A DNA stretch of 64,000 nucleotides from Batkoa obscura (Eukaryota > Entomophthoromycota > Entomophthoromycetes > Entomophthorales > Batkoaceae): NCBI GenBank assembly GCA_030770535.1, contig JASVEC010000015.1, forward strand, positions 496,001 to 560,000, given 5' to 3'. Below are positions 36,975 to 47,153 of the stretch, piece after piece; the first letter of the stretch is position 1; every line of letters begins with the position of its first letter. The notes beneath the pieces are model-generated. The model did not search any database. It was not told the origin of the DNA and saw only the letters and a list, made by a program, of their open reading frames with translations. A program made the position numbers and the translations under genes.

Positions 36975-37074
36975 TGGGAATGTTTTTTTTGACTTCATTA
37001 TTTTTTCCATTTTTTAAGCGCTATTTAAGTGGAAAATTTGTTAGTAAAATTCTTAAACACAAAATACATCTCCA
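36975..37074 (+). mobile_element. MITE family 1, copy M
   Basis: 100 bp with TA on both sides, opposite in orientation to copy L 0.3 kb away. Confidence 0.88.
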
Positions 37075-37292
37075 TATACTTAAAAGCCTATTAAATCCCA
37101 AATAGTAAACTATTTTGTAAATTATTATCATCTAAACACTAATTTACTAACATAAATCAACTAATGCAAATCTGTCTTTTTGCAAATTTTTAATTTTTGT
37201 CTTTTTTACAAAAATTTAAAAATAACCACGTCATTCATTTTTGTATTTAAAAAAATAATAACTTCACATTTCTAATTCAGTATCCAAAGACT

Positions 37293-38421
37293 ATGCTAAC
37301 TAAAAGAGTATTGAAATATTTTAAACAAATAACAAAGTATCAAAGGGCTTATTTTGATTCATTTTCAGTAAGTTTTATAAATTTAATTGAATGTATTTTA
37401 CTACATTCTAATTCTTTGTTTTTACTAGGGGAATTCGAATATTCAAAGTAATTTAATCCCATTTGTTATTGAACAAACGGTAAAAAAAAAGTTTAATGTT
37501 TTTGAAATAGATTAATTTGATTTCATTTAGCCAAGAGGGGAACGAAGTTTTGATATTTATTCCCGATTATTAAAAGAAAGAATCATTATTTTAAATGGAG
37601 CAGTAAGTATTAATTTCATTAAGTTATTAAATCTCGTAACAGCTTCCAAACCAATCACATTTTATTAACCTATTTTTTTTTTTTACAAAACATTAGGTCA
37701 ATGATAATTTATCTTCAGTAGTAGTAGCTCAATTATTATTTTTAGAAGCAGAAAATCCAGAAAAAATGATATCAATTTATATTAATTCTCCAGGTGGTTC
37801 AGTATCAGCTGGTTTAGCTATTTATGATACAGTAAGAAAATTAAAGTTATTATTTTTTAGTTTATTTTCATAACCATATTTTTTTATAGATGCAAGTAAT
37901 ATGAAATTAATTTATTAATATCAAATAATAGAGTTTTTATTTTAAAAGTATATAAAAAGCCCAATCTCTACTTTGTGTTTAGGACAAGCATGTTCCATGG
38001 GTTCTTTATTATTAGCAGCAGGTAATTTTCGATATTTTAATAGTCTTAACTTTATTTTAATATTCAATAATATTCAATAATATTTAATTATTTAAATAGG
38101 TGATTCTGGTAAACGATATGCCTTACCTAATTCTAGAATAATGATTCATCAGCCAAGTGGTGGTGCATCAGGCCAAGCTTCGGATATTGCGATTCATGCT
38201 GTTGAAATCCTAAAGACTAGAGAAAGATTAAATAAACTTTATCATTATCATTGTAAAATTCATGATATTGAAATTATTGGTAAATTAAAAAAATAATAAT
38301 AGTAAATAATAATAATATTTTTATTTATATAGAAAATGCAATGCAAAGAGATAATTTTATGTCTGCAGAAGAAGCAAAAGAATTTGGTTTAATTGATGAA
38401 GTTTTAATAAATAGAAAATAA
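37293..38421 (+). CDS. clpP: Mitochondrial ATP-dependent protease ClpP, with a 6-nt exon
   Basis: Eight exons (37293-37367, 37429-37479, 37531-37602, 37697-37831, 37890-37895, 37949-38021, 38100-38279, 38333-38421) encode 226 aa. The short N-terminus ([20 protein letters not shown]) suits a mitochondrial presequence. The body has [22 protein letters not shown], then [20 protein letters not shown], the serine nucleophile in [13 protein letters not shown], the catalytic His in [10 protein letters not shown], and the Asp in [19 protein letters not shown], so the triad is complete. Exon 5 is only six nucleotides and supplies Met-Gln of the conserved YDTMQYI. ClpP forms a tetradecamer with ClpX in the matrix; it is absent from budding yeast. 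The stop is 47 bp from the NAR1 stop on the other strand. Confidence 0.95.
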
Positions 38422-38468
38422 GAGAATCTATTTAATTTAACTTAAATACAATTTATTTCATTTCTATA

Positions 38469-40320
38469 CTACCATTTAGTAGATAATCCAAGTGTTGTAC
38501 TATTCTTTTCTTCTTTTTTAATAGGATGATATTCTGTATAAAAACTATTTAACATCTCTAAATTTGTATTATATATATCACTATTAAACCATTGTTGATA
38601 TATTAGCTGTAAATAGGGATTTAAAAATGGATCATATAAAACTGAATTATTATTATTTCTTATTAAATAATGTTGTTTTTTCATTAAATATAGCCATTGT
38701 TTACTATCAATTAATTCATTCTTTAATTGTCCACCACCATTAATACAACCTATAAAATAAAATATAAAATAAATGTATTATTAATTAATATTATTTATAT
38801 TATTAACATTATAAAATTAATTACCTGATGGACAAGCCATAATTTCAATAAATTGATAATTAGATTTAATTTTATTATTTTTTAATTTACGTATTACGTT
38901 TTGTATATTTCTAAAACCATAAGCTTGAGCTATTTTTAATTGAATATTATTATTATTATCCTAAATAATAAAAATATCTTAATTAATATATTAATATATT
39001 ATAAATATATTAAACAAACTTACAATTAATTGAATTTCTTTAAAATCATTATTACGTAAAGTATTAATTTTAAAATTCATTAAATTTAAATTACTATTAT
39101 CATTATTATCTGGATTCGGATATAGAAACTCATTAAAATTAGCATCAAAATTAAAATGATATTTAGCAAACTGATAGTAAATAAATTGAGTTAGCCCATC
39201 TGAATAATTAGTAGAAAAAGAGTATTTAGTTGGATTATATAAATATCCTTCCCATTCGTTATTATTGCTATTTATGTTATTATTATTAGTAATTAAAGGA
39301 TCTAATTCTATTGGAACAATAGTTGCCATATCAATATTTTTTTCCAATATAATTTTTTCTAATTCGCCTGTTGTAATAACACAATCAATATCTCTAGTTT
39401 TAAATAAATCATTATAAAAATCATTTCTACTAGCTTCTAATTTTTTATCATAACATGGCATTATTGTAAAATGATAAATATCTTCATATCTAATGTAAGT
39501 ATTAATACAAATAAATATAGTTATTAATAATGCTAACAAATAAAACTTACTTTAAATTGTTTTCTTTTGCATAAAAATTCTTAACTAAACTCCCCATAAT
39601 TTGCTGAGGTGATTTGACTTTTGATATATATGGTATAATAAACTCTTGGCTTTTTTCAGCATAACAAATCCAACCTAATAAAAAATAAATAATCAAATTA
39701 TAAAAAAATCTCATTGAATATTTCAACTTACCTGGACAGGCGGATGTAATAATTGGCAGTCCATCTCCTTGTTTACTTTTCTCTTCAAACTCTTTAAAAG
39801 CTTCTAATAACATCAAATCCCTTGCAATATTAATATCTATTACTTTAAAAACACCAATTTGTTTTAATACACCACATAATATTTTTCTCATGATTTCAAA
39901 CTCCGTATTATATTTAGCTGAAAAGCTACTGATGACTTGTGGACTTATGCTGGCTATCACTGTTTTATTCGAGGCAATCGCTTTATATACTTCTATATGA
40001 CTTTGTAAACTTACCAGTATACTTTCAGCGCTAGTAATACAACCACTATTGTTATTGATAAAAAATAAAAACAATTAGAATTTGTTTCTTATTAAATTAT
40101 TAATACTCTTTTTTAATTACCTACAAGCCAAACAATCCGTTAAAGTAATATTTACTTTCTCATATTCAATAGGTCCCATATCTACTTCTCCTTCATATTC
40201 AATTTTAATTTCAGATGTATTAATTGGCTGTTTAGGCTTTTCAATGGGAATGATACAGTCTTGACTAGGGTTGATATGATCATCTAAATCGGTTAATTTT
40301 AATCCACCACTGAAACTCAT
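38469..40320 (-). CDS. NAR1: Cytosolic iron-sulfur assembly factor Nar1
   Basis: Six exons (40121-40320, 39732-40045, 39551-39674, 39024-39489, 38825-38960, 38469-38749) encode 506 aa. Nar1 is the [FeFe]-hydrogenase-like member of the CIA targeting pathway; it links the Nbp35/Cfd1 scaffold to Cia1-Cia2-Met18. The N-terminal [17 protein letters not shown] and [16 protein letters not shown] carry the four Cys of the first cluster. The second cluster ligands are in [17 protein letters not shown] and [13 protein letters not shown]. The protein ends in Trp, as Nar1 and many CIA clients do. An Asn run at about residues 293-304 is an insertion between conserved blocks. Confidence 0.93.
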
Positions 40321-41219
40321 TATTATTGTTTTTTGTAATTGAAGTTGATGATAGTTTTGAGATTTTATTTTACTTTTAAATTGATTATTTCAAATGACTC
40401 TTATTGGATCATTAGAATAAAGCTTAAATTTAACAGACTAAGCAACTAGTTTTTATTTCACTTATAACTACTTTCTAAATAGTTTATTCCAAACATAACA
40501 ACTATTTGATTAATTTAATTAATATTTAGAGGTTAAACGATGTAAAAATAAAGTAATATAAAATAAAATTTTCGAATATTCTTTAACAAAATATTAGAAT
40601 CCATCAAAAAAATATAAGCGTTGATAGATTGATTACTACTCCTCCTTAAATGCATAGGGTTTTGATTCAGAAAAAAAAGGTTATTGATTGCCATACCAGT
40701 TGTTTTTTACGTATAAATATAAAACCTATTTGCTAATAAAAATATCTAAATGTTGCAATAAAACACTTTTACCTTCAAGGCTTATCTGAAAGCCAAAAAT
40801 CATTGGAAAATCTATTTTACTACTCTATTAAAATAGTGCGATTAGGCAGTTTTAAAGAACAACCAATCAATATTGTATTTGTAATTAGAATAGTTACTTC
40901 CATTGGTTAATTAATAATAATTAGCCAACTTAACTACTAGTGAAACATCAAGTAAATGAATTTTTGATAGATTTGAGAACCAATAATTAACTTTTGATTT
41001 ATCAGGCATAATAAAAAATACGAATAACTTCATCTAAAATTCAAATATCAAACTTGAATTTTTATTTTAAAAGTTAACAACAAATAGATATTCGATTGCT
41101 TTATTAATAGATACAATAAAAGCAATTAAATCCATCGACAATAAAACAAATCACTTAATGAATAACAGATTCAAATCATCAATTATCAACTAAAGCTATT
41201 TGAAAAAGAAGAACCGATA
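40321..41219. promoter_or_regulatory. Divergent intergenic region NAR1 / zinc-ribbon gene
   Basis: About 0.9 kb separating two start codons. Several CCAAT-like strings (AACCAATC near 40860, CCATTGG near 40900). No other feature. Confidence 0.35.
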
Positions 41220-41754
41220 ATGATGCACCCTCAATCCGTAACAATATGTCCCTATTGTTCCTCTAATATAAAAGAAGTTCAATTTAACTTTGATGCTAAA
41301 TTAATCACATGTAATAATAAACAGGTAAATTCAATCACCTTATATCTCCAATCTCACATAACTGATTTTTCTTTTTTAGTGTACCTTCCCATTCCAAGAG
41401 GTGAACTTTGAAGATTATGTGATTTTAATGGACCATCGAATCATGACCAAAAAACCAATTAAGAAATTAAACTATCAACCTAATCGACCACCATTGTATA
41501 TAACGGAAAGTACCATGGCTTCCATAAGAGAAGAATTACCTGATTTAGAAATCCCTAAAGAGTTTCAGTTTGCTACTCCATTACCTAAATTATCTTTTTT
41601 TCAAAATGGGTTTTATGCATTTGGTGAAACTATGGAAGAAGGAATACAAGGTAAAGCTGATTTATTAAATGAATTGGTTACAATGCCTATGGATTCAGCA
41701 ACGAGTGAAACTACAAGTCCAGACTCCATTTATTCTTTAGTTAATTTGGCTTAA
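41220..41754 (+). CDS. Small zinc-ribbon protein of unknown function
   Basis: Two exons (41220-41324 and 41380-41754) encode 159 aa. The N-terminus has ICPYCSSNIKEVQFNF and, 18 residues on, ITCNNKQC, forming a four-Cys zinc ribbon (C10, C13, C31, C36) followed by the aromatic TFPFQEVNFEDYV. The 55-bp intron falls exactly before the fourth Cys codon. The rest is acidic and probably flexible (IREELPDLEIPKEFQF). I recognise the fold type but no named family; a nuclear or ubiquitin-pathway role is possible but unsupported. Met1 and Met2 are adjacent, so the start is equivalent. Confidence 0.78.
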
Positions 41755-42378
41755 AGTAGCTGGACAAAGTTTCAACCAAGTTTAGTTTTTTTATAGAAAA
41801 ATACTTATTTAAATAATATTTAGATAAGTAGAATCATCTCATTTTAACTAATAAGCTTCTTTACACATATATCACATACATAACAAAAAAAATAGCAAAA
41901 GAGGAACTTAGAATAATATATTATTATCAAACAAAAGATGTTATTTTTTTCCTTTTAATTAATATCAATTACTCTACTCCCTTCAACTCTTCTCTTTTCT
42001 CACCAATCCAACAACTACCCTTTCCCTCTATACCTATATATTTAACTTATTATTTTCCCCTCTTCTCTGTTGGATTTTTCGATTTGAATTTTTAAAGCTT
42101 ATTAGCCACATTACTACTTCTCCCCCATATCCCCAATCTTCTGACGCTTCTTATCCATTTCTTCTCAACTTTGTTTTTTTCCAAAATTAATAAAAATAGA
42201 ACCTTTTTTTGCAAATATAAAAAAAATTAAATTAATATTGTATTTATACTTTTTAAGTTTTATCAGCTAGTTTACTTTAAGTAGAAACAGTATAAGTTTA
42301 AATTTAAAGATAATGGCAATAGTATATATATTATAAGATACAAAAAGTAATATCTCCAAATGAATGGATAAGTATAAA
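41755..42378. other. Intergenic with pyrimidine-rich tract
   Basis: Positions about 41970-42180 are strongly C/T-rich on the plus strand and richer in C than surrounding DNA. No open frame uses it. Confidence 0.5.
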
Positions 42379-42460
42379 CGACAGCTACAGGATTTGAACC
42401 TGTGCGGGGAAACCCCATCAGATTTCAAGTCTGACTCCTTAACCACTCGGACAAACTGTC
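42379..42460 (-). tRNA. tRNA-Ser(UGA), copy 2
   Basis: 82 nt; base-for-base the same as the copy at 27489-27570 but on the opposite strand. Flanks differ. Confidence 0.97.
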
Positions 42461-43041
42461 TTAGAATAACATCTTGAAATAAAAAATATATAAAAAACAA
42501 TCTCAAATAGTTACTCATTAAAGATTCTAATAATAAGTAAGTTTAAATGATTTAGTTTTTATTAAACATACACTTAAGTATCTTTGAATAAACTAGAATT
42601 AAAATTAAAATACTATACGCTATCCTATAAAGCTGAAGTGCTCCTCTTATGTAAAGTCTTACAAAATATCATAAAATTACTTGATAACATTTCATTAATT
42701 AGATCAATACATTGGGGATATTTTTTTTTATTTCATTACTTTTTCCATCTTTTAAATGCTATTTAAGTGAAAAGGTTGGTAACAAAATTCTTGAATGAAA
42801 AAATACATCCCCATTGTTGACTAAATATTTCAAACATTTTAATAATAAAAAATTAAAAGGCAAATTCGTTTTAAAAGAGAGTATTATAAATAAGTATATT
42901 ACTGCTATATTCCATCAAGACTAAAAGCTAACTATATAACTATAAATTATCATAATCTTAAAATGCTACATGAAGTCAAACTTATAAAATATAAAATAAA
43001 TAGCTTTTAAAATAAATAATTTATCATTTTATACAAACAAA
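42461..43041. other. Intergenic with one MITE
   Basis: One MITE at 42713-42813; otherwise AT-rich DNA without visible signal. Confidence 0.6.
42713..42813 (+). mobile_element. MITE family 1, copy N
   Basis: 101 bp, TGGGGATA...CATCCCCA. Flanked by AT/TT rather than TA, so the target duplication has decayed. Confidence 0.85.
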
Positions 43042-43648
43042 CTATAACCAATCTGGTTTTGAGTCGTTTTTAGGGATCGGAACCAAATCAGTATCAAATA
43101 ATTCAATAAATTGTTCATTCAAAAGACGTACTTTTTGTCCTGCATACCTTCTATATTCTTCAAAAATAGCTGCTAAATTCCATCGCTGAAGTTTCCTTAA
43201 ACAACCAACAACTGTTCCAGTTCGATGTCTTCCTAAATTACACATAATTAATAATGGATAGTGGCTCTTGTTTAAGATCAAGTTCAAGGCTTCAACTACT
43301 ACTTCTTCGGTTATTGGATCCCATGCGTTTGTGCTGGAATTTAAACCTAAATGATGAAATTCAATCTCTTGGTCGTCAACAAAATTCAAACTGAAATATC
43401 TTGGTTTAACAATTTAGCTTTAATAAAATAAAATTAAACTTACAATACTTGACTTGGTTCTTCAGCGGCCATAAATAAAATATGCTTTAATTTTAAAGAT
43501 TCTAGAAATGGAAAATTCAATTCATTAGGTTGTCCACATCGATATAAATCTTCTTCGATATACCCAAAGTTCTAGTTCCTTTTTAATATGTTATAGTTTA
43601 TAATCTATATCTTTTTACCATTGGGGGAATTAGATGTTGATTGACCAT
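43042..43648 (-). CDS. OCA1: Oca1-type atypical tyrosine phosphatase
   Basis: Three exons (43619-43648, 43444-43571, 43042-43390) encode 168 aa. The start MVNQHLIPPM gives the family-typical PPMNFGYIEEDLYRCGQPNE. The phosphatase loop is LLIMCNLGRHRTGTVVGC, a CX5R signature with Cys and Arg kept; the His that normally precedes the Cys is Met. Yeast Oca1 also lacks this His. The C-terminal ELFDTDLVPIPKN and final DWL also resemble Oca1 rather than Siw14. In yeast the Oca/Siw14 group acts in stress signalling, and Siw14 cleaves inositol pyrophosphates. It is shorter than yeast Oca1, lacking its N-terminal extension. Confidence 0.88.
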
Positions 43649-43728
43649 TATTAATATTTAAAAGAAAATGATTAAAAAATGAATTTGAAAAAAAAAGAAA
43701 AAAATTTCTAAAAAGAATTGGATTAATT

Positions 43729-44586
43729 TTATGAAAAAAATAAAATTATAAAAATTAAAGCAAAAATGTAATAGAATGGTAATGGCTTATTAAAAAGTGC
43801 CAAACTTGCTGAATTTTTGGATAAAAAGGAAATGGAAGTGACTTCTACTTGTTTAGTAGCACTAATAGTAGGAATTATAGTAGATTGAGTATTAACCAAA
43901 TCAATTAATTTTTTTTCACATTGAGTTTCACAATTAAAAAAAGCTTTAAGACTGGTCTCTGATTTACAGTTAAGAATACATGAAGTATTATCTTCTAACG
44001 CTTTTTTATCTATACCATAAGAAGTAAACAAGCATCCTTCATAATCTTTTTCATTCACTTGATTAGCTGTTTCTTGACATTTTTTTAATTCGCTACCAAA
44101 TAAATGTGTAATTTGACATTGGCTCATACTTACTTTTAGATTATTAACTACAGGTATCAAGCAACTATACAATTTACTTTCAAATGCAGAAACAAGAGCA
44201 ATATCTTGATCTTTTATACCAACGGTTTGTTTAATACATTGTAATGAACAATCAAAGTCTTTACAACCATAATAAGTACAACTCTCCACTTTATCTCTAT
44301 TTTTGGAGCCCCATTTTGTTAAAAATTGACAGGTTAATTTACTACCACCATCCATTCCTATTAATCCAATACATTTCACATAGTTCGTAAATGTTTCCTT
44401 TAGTTCTTTAGCTAATTCAGTATTGGATACTTGTGTTCCTTTTTTTGTGCTAAAATCAATATCTTTTTCAATCTCACTTCCTCCCATACCTTCTCCTTCT
44501 CCTTCTCTTTTTGATTTATCATCATCTTGACAATTGATTAAGCTAACTAATAACCCCAATACAAATAGTACAATTAAAAACTTCAT
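43729..44586 (-). CDS. Secreted Cys-rich protein with GPI-type tail
   Basis: Single exon, 285 aa. It has a signal peptide (MKFLIVLFVLGLLVSLINC), a short Glu/Gly-rich spacer and an alpha-helical domain with 14 cysteines (about residues 68-225; groups such as SCTYYGCKDFDC and CILNC). A Ser/Thr stalk follows, then a C-terminal hydrophobic tail (FYYIFALIFIILFF) after small residues, as in GPI-anchored surface proteins. I do not recognise the family. An even number of mature cysteines suggests disulphide pairing outside the cell. It lies 80 bp upstream of OCA1 on the same strand, but nothing suggests shared function. Confidence 0.78.
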   Translation of the reverse strand: MKFLIVLFVLGLLVSLINCQDDDKSKREGEGEGMGGSEIEKDIDFSTKKGTQVSNTELAKELKETFTNYVKCIGLIGMDGGSKLTCQFLTKWGSKNRDKVESCTYYGCKDFDCSLQCIKQTVGIKDQDIALVSAFESKLYSCLIPVVNNLKVSMSQCQITHLFGSELKKCQETANQVNEKDYEGCLFTSYGIDKKALEDNTSCILNCKSETSLKAFFNCETQCEKKLIDLVNTQSTIIPTISATKQVEVTSISFLSKNSASLALFNKPLPFYYIFALIFIILFFS

Positions 44587-45518
44587 TAAAAGGGATTTAT
44601 TAAAAATTGAATATTTTAATTAATTAAACTGTATATATATTAAAAGTATAGAAGATATGAAATAAAATTCTTGATTTATTATCCTCAAATGAACCAATCA
44701 TACGATACTCGAAGTACTCCAAGTTAACTCAATTTCAAATAGATTAATTAATTATAAGTGAAGAGATAAAAAGGTCTTGCTTTTTTATCTTTAAATAAGT
44801 GAGTTTTATTTAAAAACTGTCTTCATTGAGAATTTCATGCTTTTGAAAAATAGCCTCAAAGAAGGTAATAGAAACTATTATTTATATGAAGCTTAAATAG
44901 ACAAGCACTGTTTAGTTTGAAGCGGTTTTTTTTTAAACTATTTGTTCCATTTGTAATTAAAATATATTTCTATTGAAGAATAAGTTACAGTTAATTCTCT
45001 TAATTCTATTTGAAATCTCGAAATTGATTATTAAACTATTTATTTCACTTTAATGATAATATAGAGTTTAATGTTTATGTATCTATAATTATATATATTA
45101 TGAAACTTTAAATTTCGATTTACTTTTATAATATCAGATATTAAATCAATATTAAATTGTAATTAGGTTCTCGAAATTAGAATTTATATACAATATTTGG
45201 GAGTGTTTTTTTGACTTCATTATTTTTTCCATTTTTTAAGCGCTATTTGAGTGGAAAATTTGTTGGTAAAATTCTTAAATACAAAAATACATCCCCATTT
45301 ATTTATTGAATATTAACTATCTATTAATTTCAAATACTTGAAAGATATGATGATATTAACTGTATTAAACTTTATTTCATATTATGTTTGAATATAATAT
45401 ATGAATACTTTGAGATATGTTAATTGCATAATTTGAATTTATAAAAAGTTTGTAATTATTTTGATTGTAATAATAATTTATTAAAAAACACATACCGAAA
45501 TGACTAAAAGGATTCAAA
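44587..45518. other. Intergenic with one MITE
   Basis: Upstream of the Cys-rich gene (CCAATCAT near 44693) and downstream of the peptide transporter gene; contains a MITE at 45198-45297. Confidence 0.5.
45198..45297 (+). mobile_element. MITE family 1, copy O
   Basis: 100 bp, nearly identical to copy P at 52104 in its first 90 bp, so a recent insertion. Confidence 0.88.
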
Positions 45519-47132
45519 TTAAGCTTTGATACTTTGATCTACTTCATTATTAACCAATCTAGCAGCATCTTCATCTTCTTTATGGACATACCAGTATCTA
45601 CCTAAATAAACAAAAATACACCAAAAGAAAGTAGCAATACCAATATAAATCCACATTTTAATTTGTGAATCAACAGTACGAATACCTAATTCTAATGCCA
45701 TAACAAAATAATTACCAATGGCTGTGGTTAATAGCCAAATTGAAGTTGAAGAGGCTTTCATTTGACGTCCGACTTGAGTATAAGCAAATTGTACCCCAGT
45801 GGGTGATAACATAGCTTCACCTAAAGATAATATGAAGAATTGAACAAATTGAATTGTACCATTTAAACAATTTGGACAAGCCTTAGCAGCACCTTTATCA
45901 TCTTTGACTAGGGAACTTGAATTGGCCTCTACAGCATATTGTAAACAAGTAGATAAAATAAAGGCAATAATACCTAAAGCATAACCAATAACCATTCTAT
46001 TTAAAATAGTAATTCTTAAATTTCTTCTTTCAAGGAAAGGATAAACGACATAAGTCAAAGTAGGAACAAGAAGAATAATTAAAATAGAATTAAGGACAGT
46101 TGAAGCTTCAGTTGGCAAATTAATAAAACCAAAATACATATGATTCATCTTTTCATATTGATTTTGCCATTCAGTACTCTTTTGATCATATAATGTCCAA
46201 AAGAATATAATAGGGGATAAGATAACAATGACTTTGCCTAATAAACGTGTTTCTTCAACAAATTCAGCACCTACAATCTCTTCAGAAAACTTTAGCCAAT
46301 GACCTTTAGCTATTCTCTCTTCTTTACTAGCTTTAAAGTAACGTCTAGCTGCATAGATGGCTGTTTTTAATGCTTTATATGGTAAAAATTCACCAACAGG
46401 AGGTACAATACGATAATACTTAAAACCAGCAATAAAAATAATAACAGCTAAACCGAATAATAACGTTGGGAAACCAAAAGCTAAGAAGAAACATTTTTGA
46501 CCAAAACAATTCACTCTTTCTTTTAAATATGGAGTAATAATTTGAGAAATTAAAGACCCTACATTAATTGAGATATAGAATAAAGAAAAGAAACGATCAA
46601 TCAAAGTAGTTTGGGTAGGTAAAAACTGATCACCACCATGAGATGATACACATGGCTTAATTCCACCAGTACCCATAGCAATTAATACAATAGGTAAAAG
46701 ATAAGTCCAAATAGGATAGCTACCATAAGGAGCAATTAAATTATTAATAGAGAATATAGATAATAAGGCATTTCCAATGAAATAAACAGCTGAGAGATAA
46801 ATAATTGTATGATATTTACCTAAAAAGGAATCTGATATAGCAGCACCGAACAAGGGAAATAAGTAAATTAAACCGTTAAATAGATGTACTTGTGATTTAG
46901 CTAAAGCAGCATCAAATCCATAAGCTGTTCTTAAATACAAATTCATTAAGTTCTTGATACCATAGAAGCAGAAACGTTCTCCGAATTCATTAGGTAAAAT
47001 AAAATAAACAGCTTTAGGGAATTTATCATGAGCAGCGGCTATTTTAGCATCCAATTCAGCATTGATGATGCGTTCTTGTTCTAATAATTGTAACTCTCTT
47101 TCATCTAATGTCGTATTATTTTTTTCATCCAT
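45519..47132 (-). CDS. PTR2: Proton-coupled oligopeptide transporter (POT/PTR family)
   Basis: Single exon of 537 aa from MDEKNNTTLDE; an upstream ATG at 47153 adds seven residues and is less likely. Twelve membrane helices can be drawn. Family hallmarks: FGERFCFYGIKNLMNLYL in helix 1 (the ExxER-type motif is reduced to GERF), GAAISDSFLGKYHTIIYLS in loop 2-3, GTGGIKPCVSSHGGDQF, and FFSLFYISINVGSLIS (PTR2 signature 2). It imports di- and tripeptides with protons at the plasma membrane. The helix 7-8 region has FFWTLYDQKSTEWQNQ and helix 10 has LSLGEAMLSPTGVQFAYTQ, as in animal SLC15 and fungal members. Confidence 0.92.
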   Translation of the reverse strand: MDEKNNTTLDERELQLLEQERIINAELDAKIAAAHDKFPKAVYFILPNEFGERFCFYGIKNLMNLYLRTAYGFDAALAKSQVHLFNGLIYLFPLFGAAISDSFLGKYHTIIYLSAVYFIGNALLSIFSINNLIAPYGSYPIWTYLLPIVLIAMGTGGIKPCVSSHGGDQFLPTQTTLIDRFFSLFYISINVGSLISQIITPYLKERVNCFGQKCFFLAFGFPTLLFGLAVIIFIAGFKYYRIVPPVGEFLPYKALKTAIYAARRYFKASKEERIAKGHWLKFSEEIVGAEFVEETRLLGKVIVILSPIIFFWTLYDQKSTEWQNQYEKMNHMYFGFINLPTEASTVLNSILIILLVPTLTYVVYPFLERRNLRITILNRMVIGYALGIIAFILSTCLQYAVEANSSSLVKDDKGAAKACPNCLNGTIQFVQFFILSLGEAMLSPTGVQFAYTQVGRQMKASSTSIWLLTTAIGNYFVMALELGIRTVDSQIKMWIYIGIATFFWCIFVYLGRYWYVHKEDEDAARLVNNEVDQSIKA

Positions 47133-47153
47133 TTTTTTAAAAATAATAAACAA

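Larger units (their letters stand above)
35011..37292. other. Intergenic; PCK1 promoter and two MITEs
   Basis: The PCK1-proximal part carries several CCAAT-type motifs. Two MITE copies lie at 36562-36661 and 36975-37074, and an ATT microsatellite near 36443-36464. No exon found. Confidence 0.55.
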
